This document shows, one piece after another, positions 8,405 to 16,637 of a stretch of DNA of 38,589 nucleotides. Position 1 is the first letter of the stretch, and each line of letters opens with the position of its first letter. Both the position numbers and the translations under genes were made by a program. The notes beneath the pieces were generated by a model. It saw only the letters and a program-made list of their open reading frames with translations, did not search any database and was not told where the DNA came from. This stretch comes from Treponema sp. UBA1798 (GTDB lineage: Bacteria > Spirochaetota > Spirochaetia > Treponematales > Treponemataceae), in contig DCFS01000248.1 in NCBI GenBank assembly GCA_002319875.1, forward strand, positions 1 to 38,589, given 5' to 3'.

Positions 8405-9174
8405 ACAGTACTGGAGTTTCTATTCATATACAGGATTTATGCCTTACACGGGGAAACAGAGAACTTTACCGGCATTTTTCTCTGGATATTTCCGCAAACG
8501 AAGTGCTTGCACTGATAGCGCCTTCCGGTCATGGAAAAACGACCTTACTTGATTTTATCGGCGGAATATTGCCATCCCGGCAGGTCAGCTTTACAGGAAC
8601 GCTTTCTTTTGAAGGACAGGGCATAAGCGGCAGTCAAAAGCCGAGGATATCATACTTGTTTCAGGATGGACTTTTAATTGAATCTGCAACAGTCCTTCAG
8701 AATGTTGTTTTTCCACTTGTCAATATATCAGGGAAAAAAGAAGCGTATGACCGGGCAGTTTTTTTTCTTCAAAAAGCCGGACTCGCAGATAAACTGGATT
8801 CCTTTCCCGGCTGTCTGAGCGGAGGAGAAAAACAGCGTGCAGCGATTGCCCGGGCTTTTGCATATCCTTCTCAGCTGCTTCTTATGGATGAAGCCTTCCA
8901 GTCTCAGGACATATATGTAAAAATACAACTTATGGAATTACTCGATGAAATGCTTTCTGAAACCGGTCGTACGGTCCTGTTTGTAACGCATGAAATACGC
9001 GAAGCGGTTACCGTAGCGGGCCGTATACTGGTTCTTGACAGTTGTCCGGTGCAGGTTCTGCTTGACACAAAAAACCGGCGTAATCTGACGACTTATACAG
9101 ATCCGGATGATGATACCACTATGCTGGAAAAACGCATAACAGGACTGCTTGCGAAGCATCAATATATGGGATAG
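8401..9174 (+). CDS. ABC transporter ATP-binding protein, SsuB/TauB-like
   Basis: The 257-residue nucleotide-binding subunit has all core motifs: Walker A APSGHGKTT (40-48, first Gly replaced by Ala), Q-loop SYLFQD (84-89), signature LSGGEKQ (139-145), Walker B LLLMDE (159-164) followed by AFQSQD, and the H-loop histidine in VTHEIREA (His197). SGHGKTT is the form commonly seen in importers of this group. It energises uptake through the adjoining permease. Its start overlaps the permease stop. Confidence 0.9.
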   Translation: MNSTGVSIHIQDLCLTRGNRELYRHFSLDISANEVLALIAPSGHGKTTLLDFIGGILPSRQVSFTGTLSFEGQGISGSQKPRISYLFQDGLLIESATVLQNVVFPLVNISGKKEAYDRAVFFLQKAGLADKLDSFPGCLSGGEKQRAAIARAFAYPSQLLLMDEAFQSQDIYVKIQLMELLDEMLSETGRTVLFVTHEIREAVTVAGRILVLDSCPVQVLLDTKNRRNLTTYTDPDDDTTMLEKRITGLLAKHQYMG

Positions 9175-9224
9175 AATTACATGGTTTATATCAAATTTGT
9201 GTTTTCCCTGTTTTGAGGTTTTTT

Positions 9225-9830
9225 ATGATCAAAGAATTTCTGCCGTATAATGTTGTTCGTAATGATGCTCTGAAAGTGGCTTACCGGATATATCATGATG
9301 GGTTTGTACCTGATGTGATTTATTCATCGCTTCGGGGCGGGGCCTATATGGCGAATGTAATCAGTGAATATTTTAAGATTGTGCGAAAAGATTTCCATCC
9401 TGTACTTTATGCTGCCGTTGTTGCCCGTTCGTATTCGGATGTTCATCAGCGTGACAATGTTATGGTTGATGGATGGACATATGCACCGGAATATCTGAGG
9501 CATGGTGATAAAATCATGTTGATAGATGATATTTTCGATAGCGGATTAACAATAAATTCCCTTGTTGATCATCTGATACGTCATGGAATTCCCCGGAATG
9601 ATATCAAAGTTGTAGTGCATGATTACAAATATTTTACCTACCATAAGGAGCAGGAGCCTATTCAACCTGACTATTGGTGCCGCCGTTTTGATATAACCAA
9701 ACCGGAAGAGGACAGATGGATACACTATCTGAGTCATGAACTTGTCGGCCTTTCGAAAGCAGAACTTGAAGAATATTACTATAAAGATGATCCTGAATTG
9801 AGAGAAATCCTTGATCCGATTTTAGGCTGA
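9225..9830 (+). CDS. Phosphoribosyltransferase-domain protein (HGPRT/XGPRT-like)
   Basis: The 201-residue cytoplasmic protein has a type I phosphoribosyltransferase core. The PRPP-binding loop is IMLIDDIFDSGLTINSL (about 97-113), and SSLRGGAYMANV (34-45) fits the early PPi-binding loop. The C-terminal section with DYWCRRFDITKPEEDRWIHY resembles xanthine/hypoxanthine phosphoribosyltransferases. A purine base substrate is likely but unproven. The start is ATG 9225, with GAGG 6 bases upstream, rather than the in-frame TTG at 9213. It stands 50 bases after the ABC operon, and I see no clear promoter or terminator in that gap. Confidence 0.8.
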   Translation: MIKEFLPYNVVRNDALKVAYRIYHDGFVPDVIYSSLRGGAYMANVISEYFKIVRKDFHPVLYAAVVARSYSDVHQRDNVMVDGWTYAPEYLRHGDKIMLIDDIFDSGLTINSLVDHLIRHGIPRNDIKVVVHDYKYFTYHKEQEPIQPDYWCRRFDITKPEEDRWIHYLSHELVGLSKAELEEYYYKDDPELREILDPILG

Positions 9831-9833
9831 TAT

Positions 9834-11927
9834 ATGAAGAGGATTCAGACACTGACTTTTATGATAGCCTATCTGCTGGCTGCCGTTTCTCTTTTTGCTG
9901 AAGTTGAGGTGCTGAATCCTGTTCCCGGAACATGGGCAAACAGACAGGTTCTTGTGCTTGCGATGCCTGATGGTGATGATGCGTTTTATTCTGTAAATGG
10001 TGCTGACCCTCTTGTATCCGGTTTTGCATATGATGGTCCTGTACAAATTGATGTGACGGGAAATGTTGAAATACGGATAGTCGCCGTGACTGCAGACGGG
10101 ATTAAGACGGAAAAAAGTGTTTCCTATACGGTAACTGAACCTCTGCAGGAAAAGAAAGACAAAACTATTGATGCATTTCTGGATATGATGTCTTCGGACG
10201 CTGTTTACTGTTATAAGCCGGGTACTGTTATTTCTATACCGGCATCCATGCAATATGCTGTCGGGGCCGGTGAACCTATTTTTTTACAGGGTACAGATAT
10301 TTCGTATTCTCAGGATTCTGTACTGGTTCGCTATATTCCCCTGATGCTGACAGATGGTAATTCAATCTGGCGGTATGTGATATATCCGGCTGAACCTGTC
10401 GGTTTGTGTACCCAGCGGGATGTACCTTTCAGAATTTCTAACTGGACATCGGTTACGTTCACGGACCGGAAATATATTTATTCAATAGATGGCAAATCCT
10501 GGGGTCCTGGAACTGTTCCTGTTTCTCTCGATCGTTCTGTATCGCATGAAATCCGGTGGCAGAGTATAGCGTATGAACCGGGGAATCCTGTCCAGTCTTT
10601 TCTTCTGCCCCCGAAACCGGAACTGTGTAAAATGAAACTTGAAAACGGGGAAATCCGTCTTTCTATAGCCGGTGATGCTTCGTATTGTATAGGCAGTACC
10701 GGTGAAAACATTGCTCCCGGGCTTTTCCAGGAACTGACTTTTGATGTATTTCCCGGTGACAGTATTTCAGGAAAACTTGATCTGGCGTTTTATTCGGATA
10801 ACGTATATCAGGGGAATCTTGTTGCTGATTATGATATAGACAAGCGTTCGCCGGCTGCTCCTGTTTTGCTCCCGTCAGTAAAAACCTTGTTGTCCCGTAT
10901 GCCTGTCACAGTGGAAATTGCGGCAGAAAAAAATGCAAAGCTTTTTTATGCTTTGAGTTTACCTCAAAATGCTTCCGAAAAATCTGTCGCTGTATTGCAT
11001 ACAACTGCCAGAACCGGAGATTATAAGGAGCTGACAGGAACTCGGCTTGTGCTGGATGCCGATTCGGAAGAAGCGGAATACCTTGAGGTTGCTGTATATG
11101 CACAGGATGCTGCCGGAAATAAGAGCAGCATATCTGAATACGGTGTCGTTATTGATCACTGCAATTATTATTTTGATGCAGCAGCAGGAACTGCCGGAGC
11201 GGACGGTTCCCGTGAGCATCCATTTACCTCCCTGACTGATATTCCGGAACTGTTTACCGTCAGAAACCGTTCTCATTTTATCAGGCTGTATATACGTGGG
11301 AAACAGAGTGTTCCCCACGGTACGACAGTTTTGCAGGCAGACTGTGAAATAAAAGGCACAGAAAATGCGGAACTGGTGTTTTCTGCGGAGGATTCATTTA
11401 TTTTGCGGGCCGTCAGTCTTGATATTGACAATTGTCTTATCACCAGGTCTTCTGCCGCTACAGGACCTGCGGATCAGGGTATATATCTTTTTGTAGCGGA
11501 AAACTCGGTGCTGGATTTTAATCAGTGTGAAGTGGCCGCAACTTTTGGTGACAATGGGATAGCAATAAGCGGATCAATGTCCGTAATAAGTGTAAGTGAC
11601 AGTACTGTTATTTCTCAGGCAGGTGTGTATTCTGCAGCCTTTTCGCTTGATAATTGCAGGCTGAAGGTTCTTAAAAGCCGGATTTCTGCAATAGCTTCGA
11701 CCGTAGTCGATTTTTCTATGAGGAACGGCTATATTGAACTCCGTTCTTCTGACTGTAAAGTTGCAGGCAGGATAGGACGTGCCGCAGAACTGCTTGGTAC
11801 AAATTGTATATTAACTGACAATACATTCAGCGGGGAGCTCAGTGGAAACAGTTCGGTAAATCCGGTCTGGAAGGATGCAGCTGCTGTTACCATTGAAGAT
11901 GCAGGAAATAAGGTAAATGGTTTCTGA
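9834..11927 (+). CDS. Exported beta-rich protein with chitobiase-C-like and right-handed beta-helix-like regions
   Basis: I do not recognise a named gene. The 697-residue product starts with a signal peptide (1 to about 22, ending SLFA). Residues about 24-100 (VLNPVPGTWANRQVLVLAMP, then FYSVNGADPL and EIRIVAV) look like a chitobiase C-terminal-type beta-sandwich. A similar block recurs near 335-430 (IDKRSPAAPVLLP, then VTVEIAAEKNAKLFYALSL). From about residue 440, YYFDAAAGTAGADGSREHPFTSL marks a DUF1565-like parallel beta-helix with repeated short strands to the end. This suggests a surface or periplasmic protein; there is no lipobox or membrane anchor. It starts 3 bases after the phosphoribosyltransferase gene and overlaps rnhB by 11 bases. 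Confidence 0.7.
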   Translation: MKRIQTLTFMIAYLLAAVSLFAEVEVLNPVPGTWANRQVLVLAMPDGDDAFYSVNGADPLVSGFAYDGPVQIDVTGNVEIRIVAVTADGIKTEKSVSYTVTEPLQEKKDKTIDAFLDMMSSDAVYCYKPGTVISIPASMQYAVGAGEPIFLQGTDISYSQDSVLVRYIPLMLTDGNSIWRYVIYPAEPVGLCTQRDVPFRISNWTSVTFTDRKYIYSIDGKSWGPGTVPVSLDRSVSHEIRWQSIAYEPGNPVQSFLLPPKPELCKMKLENGEIRLSIAGDASYCIGSTGENIAPGLFQELTFDVFPGDSISGKLDLAFYSDNVYQGNLVADYDIDKRSPAAPVLLPSVKTLLSRMPVTVEIAAEKNAKLFYALSLPQNASEKSVAVLHTTARTGDYKELTGTRLVLDADSEEAEYLEVAVYAQDAAGNKSSISEYGVVIDHCNYYFDAAAGTAGADGSREHPFTSLTDIPELFTVRNRSHFIRLYIRGKQSVPHGTTVLQADCEIKGTENAELVFSAEDSFILRAVSLDIDNCLITRSSAATGPADQGIYLFVAENSVLDFNQCEVAATFGDNGIAISGSMSVISVSDSTVISQAGVYSAAFSLDNCRLKVLKSRISAIASTVVDFSMRNGYIELRSSDCKVAGRIGRAAELLGTNCILTDNTFSGELSGNSSVNPVWKDAAAVTIEDAGNKVNGF

Positions 11928-12519
11928 CAAAATACCGGTATTGTGCGGGCTTGATGAAGCCGGCAGGGGGCCTCTTGCCGGACCCGTTTGCGCTGGAGCC
12001 GTTATCCTTAGCGATGATTTTCCGCTTGAATATCTGAATGATTCAAAAAAGCTTTCTGCAAAAAAACGTGAATATGCAGAAAAACTTATAAAAGAAAAAT
12101 GCTGCTGGGGGATAGGAATTGTCGATCATGAAACGATTGACAAAATCAATATTCTTCAGGCAAGTCTGCTTGCAATGAAACTCGCATTTGAGATGCTGCT
12201 TTTAAAATTGCCGGAATGGGCGGAAAGTCAGAAAAAAATTATAACAACAGGAGAAATCGAGGGAATGGCAGATGGAACCTTTTCTCCTGAAATACCGGTC
12301 CCCTGCCGCTGTGAACCCAAAGCTGATGGTACCTATCCTCCTGTCATGGCCGCCAGCATTATAGCTAAAACAGGAAGGGACAGAATAATGATGGATTATG
12401 ACAGGTTGTATCCCCTTTATGGCTATGCCAGACATAAAGGATATCCGACTCCCGAACATATCAATATCTGCAGGACTCTGGGACCTTCTCCTATTCAGCG
12501 CCTTTCATTCAGATATTGA
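11917..12519 (+). CDS. rnhB: Ribonuclease HII
   Basis: This 200-residue enzyme cuts the RNA strand of RNA-DNA hybrids, including single ribonucleotides in DNA. The metal-binding residues of the family are present: Asp13 and Glu14 in GLDEAGRGPLAGPV, Asp119 in the MADG motif (equivalent to IDG), and Asp137 in KADG. LNDSKKLSAKKRE, ASIIAKTGRD and YGYARHKGYPTPEH are also conserved. About 13 extra residues precede the MADG motif (roughly 101-116) compared with E. coli. The start lies inside the previous gene; AGGAAATAAGG upstream can serve as the ribosome binding site. It is the last plus-strand gene before a convergent operon, with only 13 bases between. Confidence 0.95.
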   Translation: MVSDKIPVLCGLDEAGRGPLAGPVCAGAVILSDDFPLEYLNDSKKLSAKKREYAEKLIKEKCCWGIGIVDHETIDKINILQASLLAMKLAFEMLLLKLPEWAESQKKIITTGEIEGMADGTFSPEIPVPCRCEPKADGTYPPVMAASIIAKTGRDRIMMDYDRLYPLYGYARHKGYPTPEHINICRTLGPSPIQRLSFRY

Positions 12520-12532
12520 TCAAAGACTGAAA

Positions 12533-12979
12533 CTACAATTTTTTATCTGTTTCTGTTTTATTTTCTGAGATTGTATCTGCAGAACGTTTTGATACGACAT
12601 GCAATATGCGTCCGGTCCGCTTGATACCGTCATCTTTACGTTCTTCCTTATTTTTTTCAGTTTTTTTCCGGTATACTTTTTTTGTATCAGATACACCATA
12701 TTTTTCGTCTTTTAAAGCTTTTTTTTCAGCTTTAACCTTTGCCCGTGCCTTTCTGTCCTTTTCGATAAAAGAAAGAGACTTATCCAGTCCCTGAAGAAAT
12801 TTCTGCATATCATCGGAAAATATTGCAATCTGATGCCGGTCAAAATCAGCCCCATCTCGGCTTTTGCTCTCTACGACCTGTAGAAAAACATCACCGGTTC
12901 TGTTTTCCTTAACATTAAAAAAGTATGAACGGTTTTCCAACATAATCTGTGTCGTAAAAAGTTCGCCGCGTATACCCAT
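12533..12979 (-). CDS. PUR-domain DNA/RNA-binding protein (BpuR/DUF3276-like)
   Basis: Residues 1 to about 73 match a single bacterial PUR-alpha repeat: GELFTTQIMLENRSYFFNVKE, TGDVFLQVVESK and HQIAIFSDDMQKFLQGLDKSLSFI. In Borrelia the equivalent protein BpuR binds single-stranded nucleic acid and regulates surface lipoprotein genes. A lysine/arginine-rich, probably disordered tail follows (about 74-148), which could add non-specific nucleic-acid affinity. I placed the start at ATG 12979 because GGAGG lies 5 bases upstream and MGIRGE is the usual N-terminus; a longer GTG start at 13021 would put that Shine-Dalgarno inside the coding region. It is the last gene of the minus-strand operon, 66 bases after nifS. 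Confidence 0.85.
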   Translation of the reverse strand: MGIRGELFTTQIMLENRSYFFNVKENRTGDVFLQVVESKSRDGADFDRHQIAIFSDDMQKFLQGLDKSLSFIEKDRKARAKVKAEKKALKDEKYGVSDTKKVYRKKTEKNKEERKDDGIKRTGRILHVVSKRSADTISENKTETDKKL

Positions 12980-13045
12980 TGCATCCTCCATACGTATAGG
13001 ATTGTCCGCAAAATCTAACACATTGCAAGGTATTTTGCAAGCTGC

Positions 13046-14260
13046 CTATTTTATTGCTTTCCCGGAAAATGATTCACTTACATCCGATACGGCCGTAAAA
13101 AGTTCTGACATTGCTGTCTGTGTTGTATGCGGGCCAAAACTAAAGCGTACTGCGGATTCCCGTTCCTGTTCTGTCACTTTCATTGCTTCAAGTATCGGAC
13201 GTTCCTGTTTTTTTGCGGAACAGGCACTTCCTGTGGAAATATAGAAACCTCTGGAACTGAGCGCCCGTACCATAACCTGCCCGGGAATTCCGGCAAATCC
13301 AGCCTGTACGATCCATGGAGAAAATTTCTCTGCAGTTTCTTTCCGGCCTGCTATTACAGCCTGTGCCCTCTGATGTGGAATAAGCGTACAGTTTTTGATC
13401 CCGGCTATGTTTTTTATAAACTTTTCAGTCCATGTTTTCTGTTCATCAAAGCGTTTTACCGCTTTCGGATTATCCGGAGAGATAAAATATCTTTCAAGGC
13501 ACTTTGAAAGTGCAAACGCACCTGAAATATTTTCTGTACCGCTTCGTACATTTTTTTCTTGCCCGCCACCACGAAGAAATGGTGTGATATCACTTGCAAG
13601 ATATAAAAGTCCGCTACCACGCGGACCACATATTTTATGTGCACTGAAAGCGGCGCTGTCGATACCGTGATAAGAAAGATCAAAAGGTATCTTTCCTGCA
13701 GCCTGTACGCAGTCGATATGAAGTTTCGGTTTCCGTTTTCCCCTGGAAACTGCAATAAGAGCATCTGCTATCTCATATACCGGCTGTATGGCTCCAGTTT
13801 CGTTGTTGACAGCCATAACGCAGACAAGGATTGTATCATCAGTCAGATGAGAAATAACAGCATCCGGTGTGATAAATCCTTCGGTATTTACCGGAATGGT
13901 TACAATTTTCCAGCCGCAATGGGTCAGGGCCATTGCCTGTTCCCTGATTGCCGGGTGCTCTATCGCGCTTATCAAAATAGTCCCCGCAGAGGGCCTTGTG
14001 AGCATTGAGAGGAGTGGTATATGATCGCTCTCTGTTCCTCCGGATGTAAAAAACAGCATTTCTGGTTTTACTCCAAGTACACAGGCACAGGTCTCCCGTG
14101 CCTGTGTCAGGATTGCTTTCGCTTCTGTTCCTGCCTTGTGAATGCTTGAAGGGTTACCCCAGTTTGCCAGCGCCATATTTACCGAATCCTGCATAATATC
14201 CGGATCGGCAGGACTTGTTGCCGCCCAGTCGAAATAATGTATTTTATCCTGTTCCGTCAT
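13046..14260 (-). CDS. Cysteine desulfurase, NifS/IscS family
   Basis: This 404-residue PLP enzyme would take sulfur from cysteine to supply Fe-S clusters or tRNA thiolation. Motifs: DWAATSP (11-17), GNPSSIHKAG, TSGGTESDH (72-80), the PLP-stacking histidine in SAIEHPAI (His102), HIDCVQAAGK (181-190), PLP lysine in SAHKICGPRG (Lys209), RSGTENI, and the catalytic cysteine in STGSACSAKK (Cys347). It resembles the NifS-like forms common in spirochaetes. Its start overlaps the aroB stop by 4 bases. No IscU/NifU scaffold gene is adjacent, so partners must be encoded elsewhere. Which exact role (nifS, iscS or sufS) cannot be told. Confidence 0.9.
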   Translation of the reverse strand: MTEQDKIHYFDWAATSPADPDIMQDSVNMALANWGNPSSIHKAGTEAKAILTQARETCACVLGVKPEMLFFTSGGTESDHIPLLSMLTRPSAGTILISAIEHPAIREQAMALTHCGWKIVTIPVNTEGFITPDAVISHLTDDTILVCVMAVNNETGAIQPVYEIADALIAVSRGKRKPKLHIDCVQAAGKIPFDLSYHGIDSAAFSAHKICGPRGSGLLYLASDITPFLRGGGQEKNVRSGTENISGAFALSKCLERYFISPDNPKAVKRFDEQKTWTEKFIKNIAGIKNCTLIPHQRAQAVIAGRKETAEKFSPWIVQAGFAGIPGQVMVRALSSRGFYISTGSACSAKKQERPILEAMKVTEQERESAVRFSFGPHTTQTAMSELFTAVSDVSESFSGKAIK

Positions 14261-15390
14261 AGTGCGCTCTCTGTTGTCAATACGGCAAGAATATCAGCAT
14301 CATCTGCTTCCATAATAATATTTTCTGTTAAACCTTTCTGAAGAATGACACGGACATGATTTCCGGCATTTTTTTTGTCTTTTTTCATAGCAGAAAGAAG
14401 TTTTTCTGCAGGTGAAACTGTACAGGAAAGAACTTCTGGAACAGGGGCTGTGTCCCAGCCAAACGAAGAAAGGAGACCTGTTATTGAATCCCTGTAATGA
14501 GGTTTACATATTCCGAGTCTTGCTGCAAGTGCCAGGGCCCTGCTGATTCCCCATGCAACGGCGTCGCCGTGGTTTATGGACCCTAGTCCTGCAACGGTTT
14601 CGAGCGCATGCCCGAATGTATGTCCGTAATTAAGTTGCATTCTGACATTCTTTTCCGTAAAATCCTGTTCAACGACAGTAGCCTTTGCCTGTATGCAGGT
14701 TTTAATTACCATGTCGATCATCTTTTCATCCCTGTTCATGATTTTTTTTCTGTTATGCTCAAGCTCTGTATACAGATCGCGGGAATAAAGAAGTGCTGTT
14801 TTTACAACTTCTGCCATTCCCGAACGGTATTGATCATCCGGGAGCGATTGCACGAATTGGGAAAATACATAGAGTTTTTCAGCAGGAAAGAATGTTCCGA
14901 TCATATTTTTATATTCGTCAAAATCACATCCTGCTTTCCCGCCGATTGCAGCATCGACCATAGCGAGCAGCGTTGTCGGAACAAGCTCCACAACGGCACC
15001 CCGCTTGTAAATGGAAGCTGCAAAAGCGGTCATATCGCAGACGACGCCGCCGCCTATGCCGGTAAATATATCCCTTCTGGTAAAATTATTCTCAATTGCT
15101 GTTTTTATAATTGTCAGAACCGTTTCAATTGTTTTATTAGGCTCTCCCGAATCAAGAATAAGAAGGATGTCTCTATCGCAGATACCTTTGTTGAATTGAC
15201 CGAGGAAAGGTTGTATCGCCGGGAGTCCTGTGATAACCGTGTCGGTAACAAACAGCCTGCGGGGGCTTTCGGAACCACTCCCTGAAAAAACAGACGTCAG
15301 GTCGGGAGTTCCTTTAAAAAGAAATACCGATGTCTTTTCTGTTCCCGGATGAACGGCTGGATATGCTACAGAGAAATCAGAATTATTCAT
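14257..15390 (-). CDS. aroB: 3-dehydroquinate synthase
   Basis: The 377-residue enzyme catalyses the second shikimate-pathway step, converting DAHP to 3-dehydroquinate using NAD+ and a divalent metal. Diagnostic motifs: TGIGGGVVCDMTAFAASIYKRG (about 110-131), VPTTLLAMVDAAIGGKAGCD (137-156), GMAEVVKTALL (191-201), and metal ligands in the LNYGHTFGHALE segment, then INHGDAVAWGI. No other shikimate gene is nearby. The gene starts 9 bases after the unknown exported-protein gene and has only a weak ribosome binding site, so translation may be coupled. It overlaps the nifS start by 4 bases. Confidence 0.95.
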   Translation of the reverse strand: MNNSDFSVAYPAVHPGTEKTSVFLFKGTPDLTSVFSGSGSESPRRLFVTDTVITGLPAIQPFLGQFNKGICDRDILLILDSGEPNKTIETVLTIIKTAIENNFTRRDIFTGIGGGVVCDMTAFAASIYKRGAVVELVPTTLLAMVDAAIGGKAGCDFDEYKNMIGTFFPAEKLYVFSQFVQSLPDDQYRSGMAEVVKTALLYSRDLYTELEHNRKKIMNRDEKMIDMVIKTCIQAKATVVEQDFTEKNVRMQLNYGHTFGHALETVAGLGSINHGDAVAWGISRALALAARLGICKPHYRDSITGLLSSFGWDTAPVPEVLSCTVSPAEKLLSAMKKDKKNAGNHVRVILQKGLTENIIMEADDADILAVLTTESAL

Positions 15391-15399
15391 GATTTTATT

Positions 15400-16020
15400 T
15401 TAGTAACTTTTTGAGTCCATTGCAACAAAGGAATCTATGACTTTCTGGACACGAGTCAGTTCCCGGTTCAGCGTTTTCCCGTAATCAAGTTCTCCTGTTT
15501 TGATCCTCTCTCGTTCGTCTTCCCAGTCCTGCAGATCGGTTATGTAAAGAAAGTCAAATCCTTTTGTATCCGCTTTTTCCGCCCATAAAGATGCTTCCTG
15601 CCAGTAATAAAGTCCGGCGCTGTAACAGGATTTTGCTTTGTCAAGGTTCCTGAGGTATTCTTCCTTCCATGGAGCATCATAAAAATTTGCAACTTTTTTA
15701 TCATAGGTTCGTCCAAGTCTCAGGTGCTGTTCAATCAGTTTCAGATTAAGATGCATCATAAAAAGATAGCGGTATTTTTCCCACTGTTCTTTTGTTGTTA
15801 TTTTCGCATCGGCATAGAGTGGATTTGCGAAATCGGCCTGGACAGCTTTTTCGAGCCAGTAGATGTTTTCAATACAATCGTCGGGATACTGCTGATAATG
15901 TACATGGTAAAGACGATAAAAGTCTTCTTTGTATTTCACCATATACGCCGATACTGGAAAAGAAATGCTGAATAATGAGAGGATAAGAAATACTGTCCGT
16001 AAAAACGAAAGCCCTTTCAC
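15400..16020 (-). CDS. Exported helical protein of unknown function, coupled to tmk
   Basis: I do not recognise this protein. I read it from a GTG start at 16020, which overlaps the tmk stop as GTGA and puts a good signal peptide at the N-terminus (VKGLSFLRTVFLILSLFSISFPVSA). That gives 206 residues; an ATG at 16056 would overlap tmk by 40 bases and lacks a Shine-Dalgarno. The mature part is highly helical and rich in Tyr, Trp, Lys and Glu, with segments such as EQWEKYRYLFMMHLNLKLIE and CYSAGLYYWQEASLWAEKA that look like tetratricopeptide-style or coiled-coil helices. It is probably periplasmic. It may be spirochaete-specific; the gene next to tmk in Borrelia would be the comparison. Confidence 0.7.
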   Translation of the reverse strand: MKGLSFLRTVFLILSLFSISFPVSAYMVKYKEDFYRLYHVHYQQYPDDCIENIYWLEKAVQADFANPLYADAKITTKEQWEKYRYLFMMHLNLKLIEQHLRLGRTYDKKVANFYDAPWKEEYLRNLDKAKSCYSAGLYYWQEASLWAEKADTKGFDFLYITDLQDWEDERERIKTGELDYGKTLNRELTRVQKVIDSFVAMDSKSY

Positions 16021-16637
16021 GTTTTCAGTATCGGAATTTTTTTTATATAACTCCATATTATTCGGGAAGTTTCTTCTATGGGTTGTGAAGCATCTATCCG
16101 TATGATTTGCATACCTGTATCAATTTGGCTGTATTCCCGGATTATAGAGCGGTATGCTTCCGTCGTTTTTTTGAGGAAGTCAAGTTTTTCATAAATTTCA
16201 ACAACGCCCCGGTTTTTGATTCGTCTGAGTGAAACTTCCGGTTCGACATCGAAAAAAAAGAGAATCTGCGGAAGGGGAAAATTTCTGTTGAGCACTGCCG
16301 GAAGTTCCATGCCGCAGTCTATAGACTGGTAGGCAAGGCTTGAAAAAATATATCTGTCATTTATAACAATTTTACCATTATCAAGATTCGCGATAATCCC
16401 GTTTGCTCCGTAAATGTGTTCGTTTCTGTCTGCCGCGAAAAGATATGCGGCTGTTCCCGCATGAAGAGGAAACTTCCCCTGAAGCATCTGCCTGAGAAAA
16501 ACTCCTGTAGGAAGATTTGTCGGCTCTGCCGTGAAAAAAAAATTTTCTGCCTCATGACGCCTGGAAAGAATTTCCTCCTGTGTGGATGTTCCGGCTCCGT
16601 CTATACCTTCGAATACAATAAAATTTTTTAATACCAT
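16017..16637 (-). CDS. tmk: Thymidylate kinase with an atypical P-loop
   Basis: The 206-residue protein fits dTMP kinase in length and motifs: FIVFEGIDGAGTSTQ at the N-terminus, AEPTNLPTGVFLRQML, LFAADRNEH, the DR(Y) motif in INDRYIFSSLAYQ, and FFFDVEPEVSLRRI. It makes dTDP from dTMP and ATP. The P-loop reads GIDGAGTST where most kinases have GKTT or GKST, so the ATP-phosphate lysine is replaced by threonine. The LID region is not arginine-rich in the E. coli manner. AGGGA lies about 7 bases before the ATG. It heads the minus-strand operon and is divergent from tamB across 51 bases, in which I could not pick a convincing promoter for either side. Confidence 0.88.
   Translation of the reverse strand: MVLKNFIVFEGIDGAGTSTQEEILSRRHEAENFFFTAEPTNLPTGVFLRQMLQGKFPLHAGTAAYLFAADRNEHIYGANGIIANLDNGKIVINDRYIFSSLAYQSIDCGMELPAVLNRNFPLPQILFFFDVEPEVSLRRIKNRGVVEIYEKLDFLKKTTEAYRSIIREYSQIDTGMQIIRIDASQPIEETSRIIWSYIKKIPILKT

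Noticed and set aside
12520..12532. Bidirectional terminator between rnhB and the PUR-domain gene
   Set aside because: Only 13 bases separate the two stops and no stem with adjoining T-run can be drawn in or near them.
14608..15285. 225-codon plus-strand frame opposite aroB
   Set aside because: aroB is firmly identified on the other strand; this frame has Cys/Phe/Ile-rich low-complexity composition and no recognisable motif.
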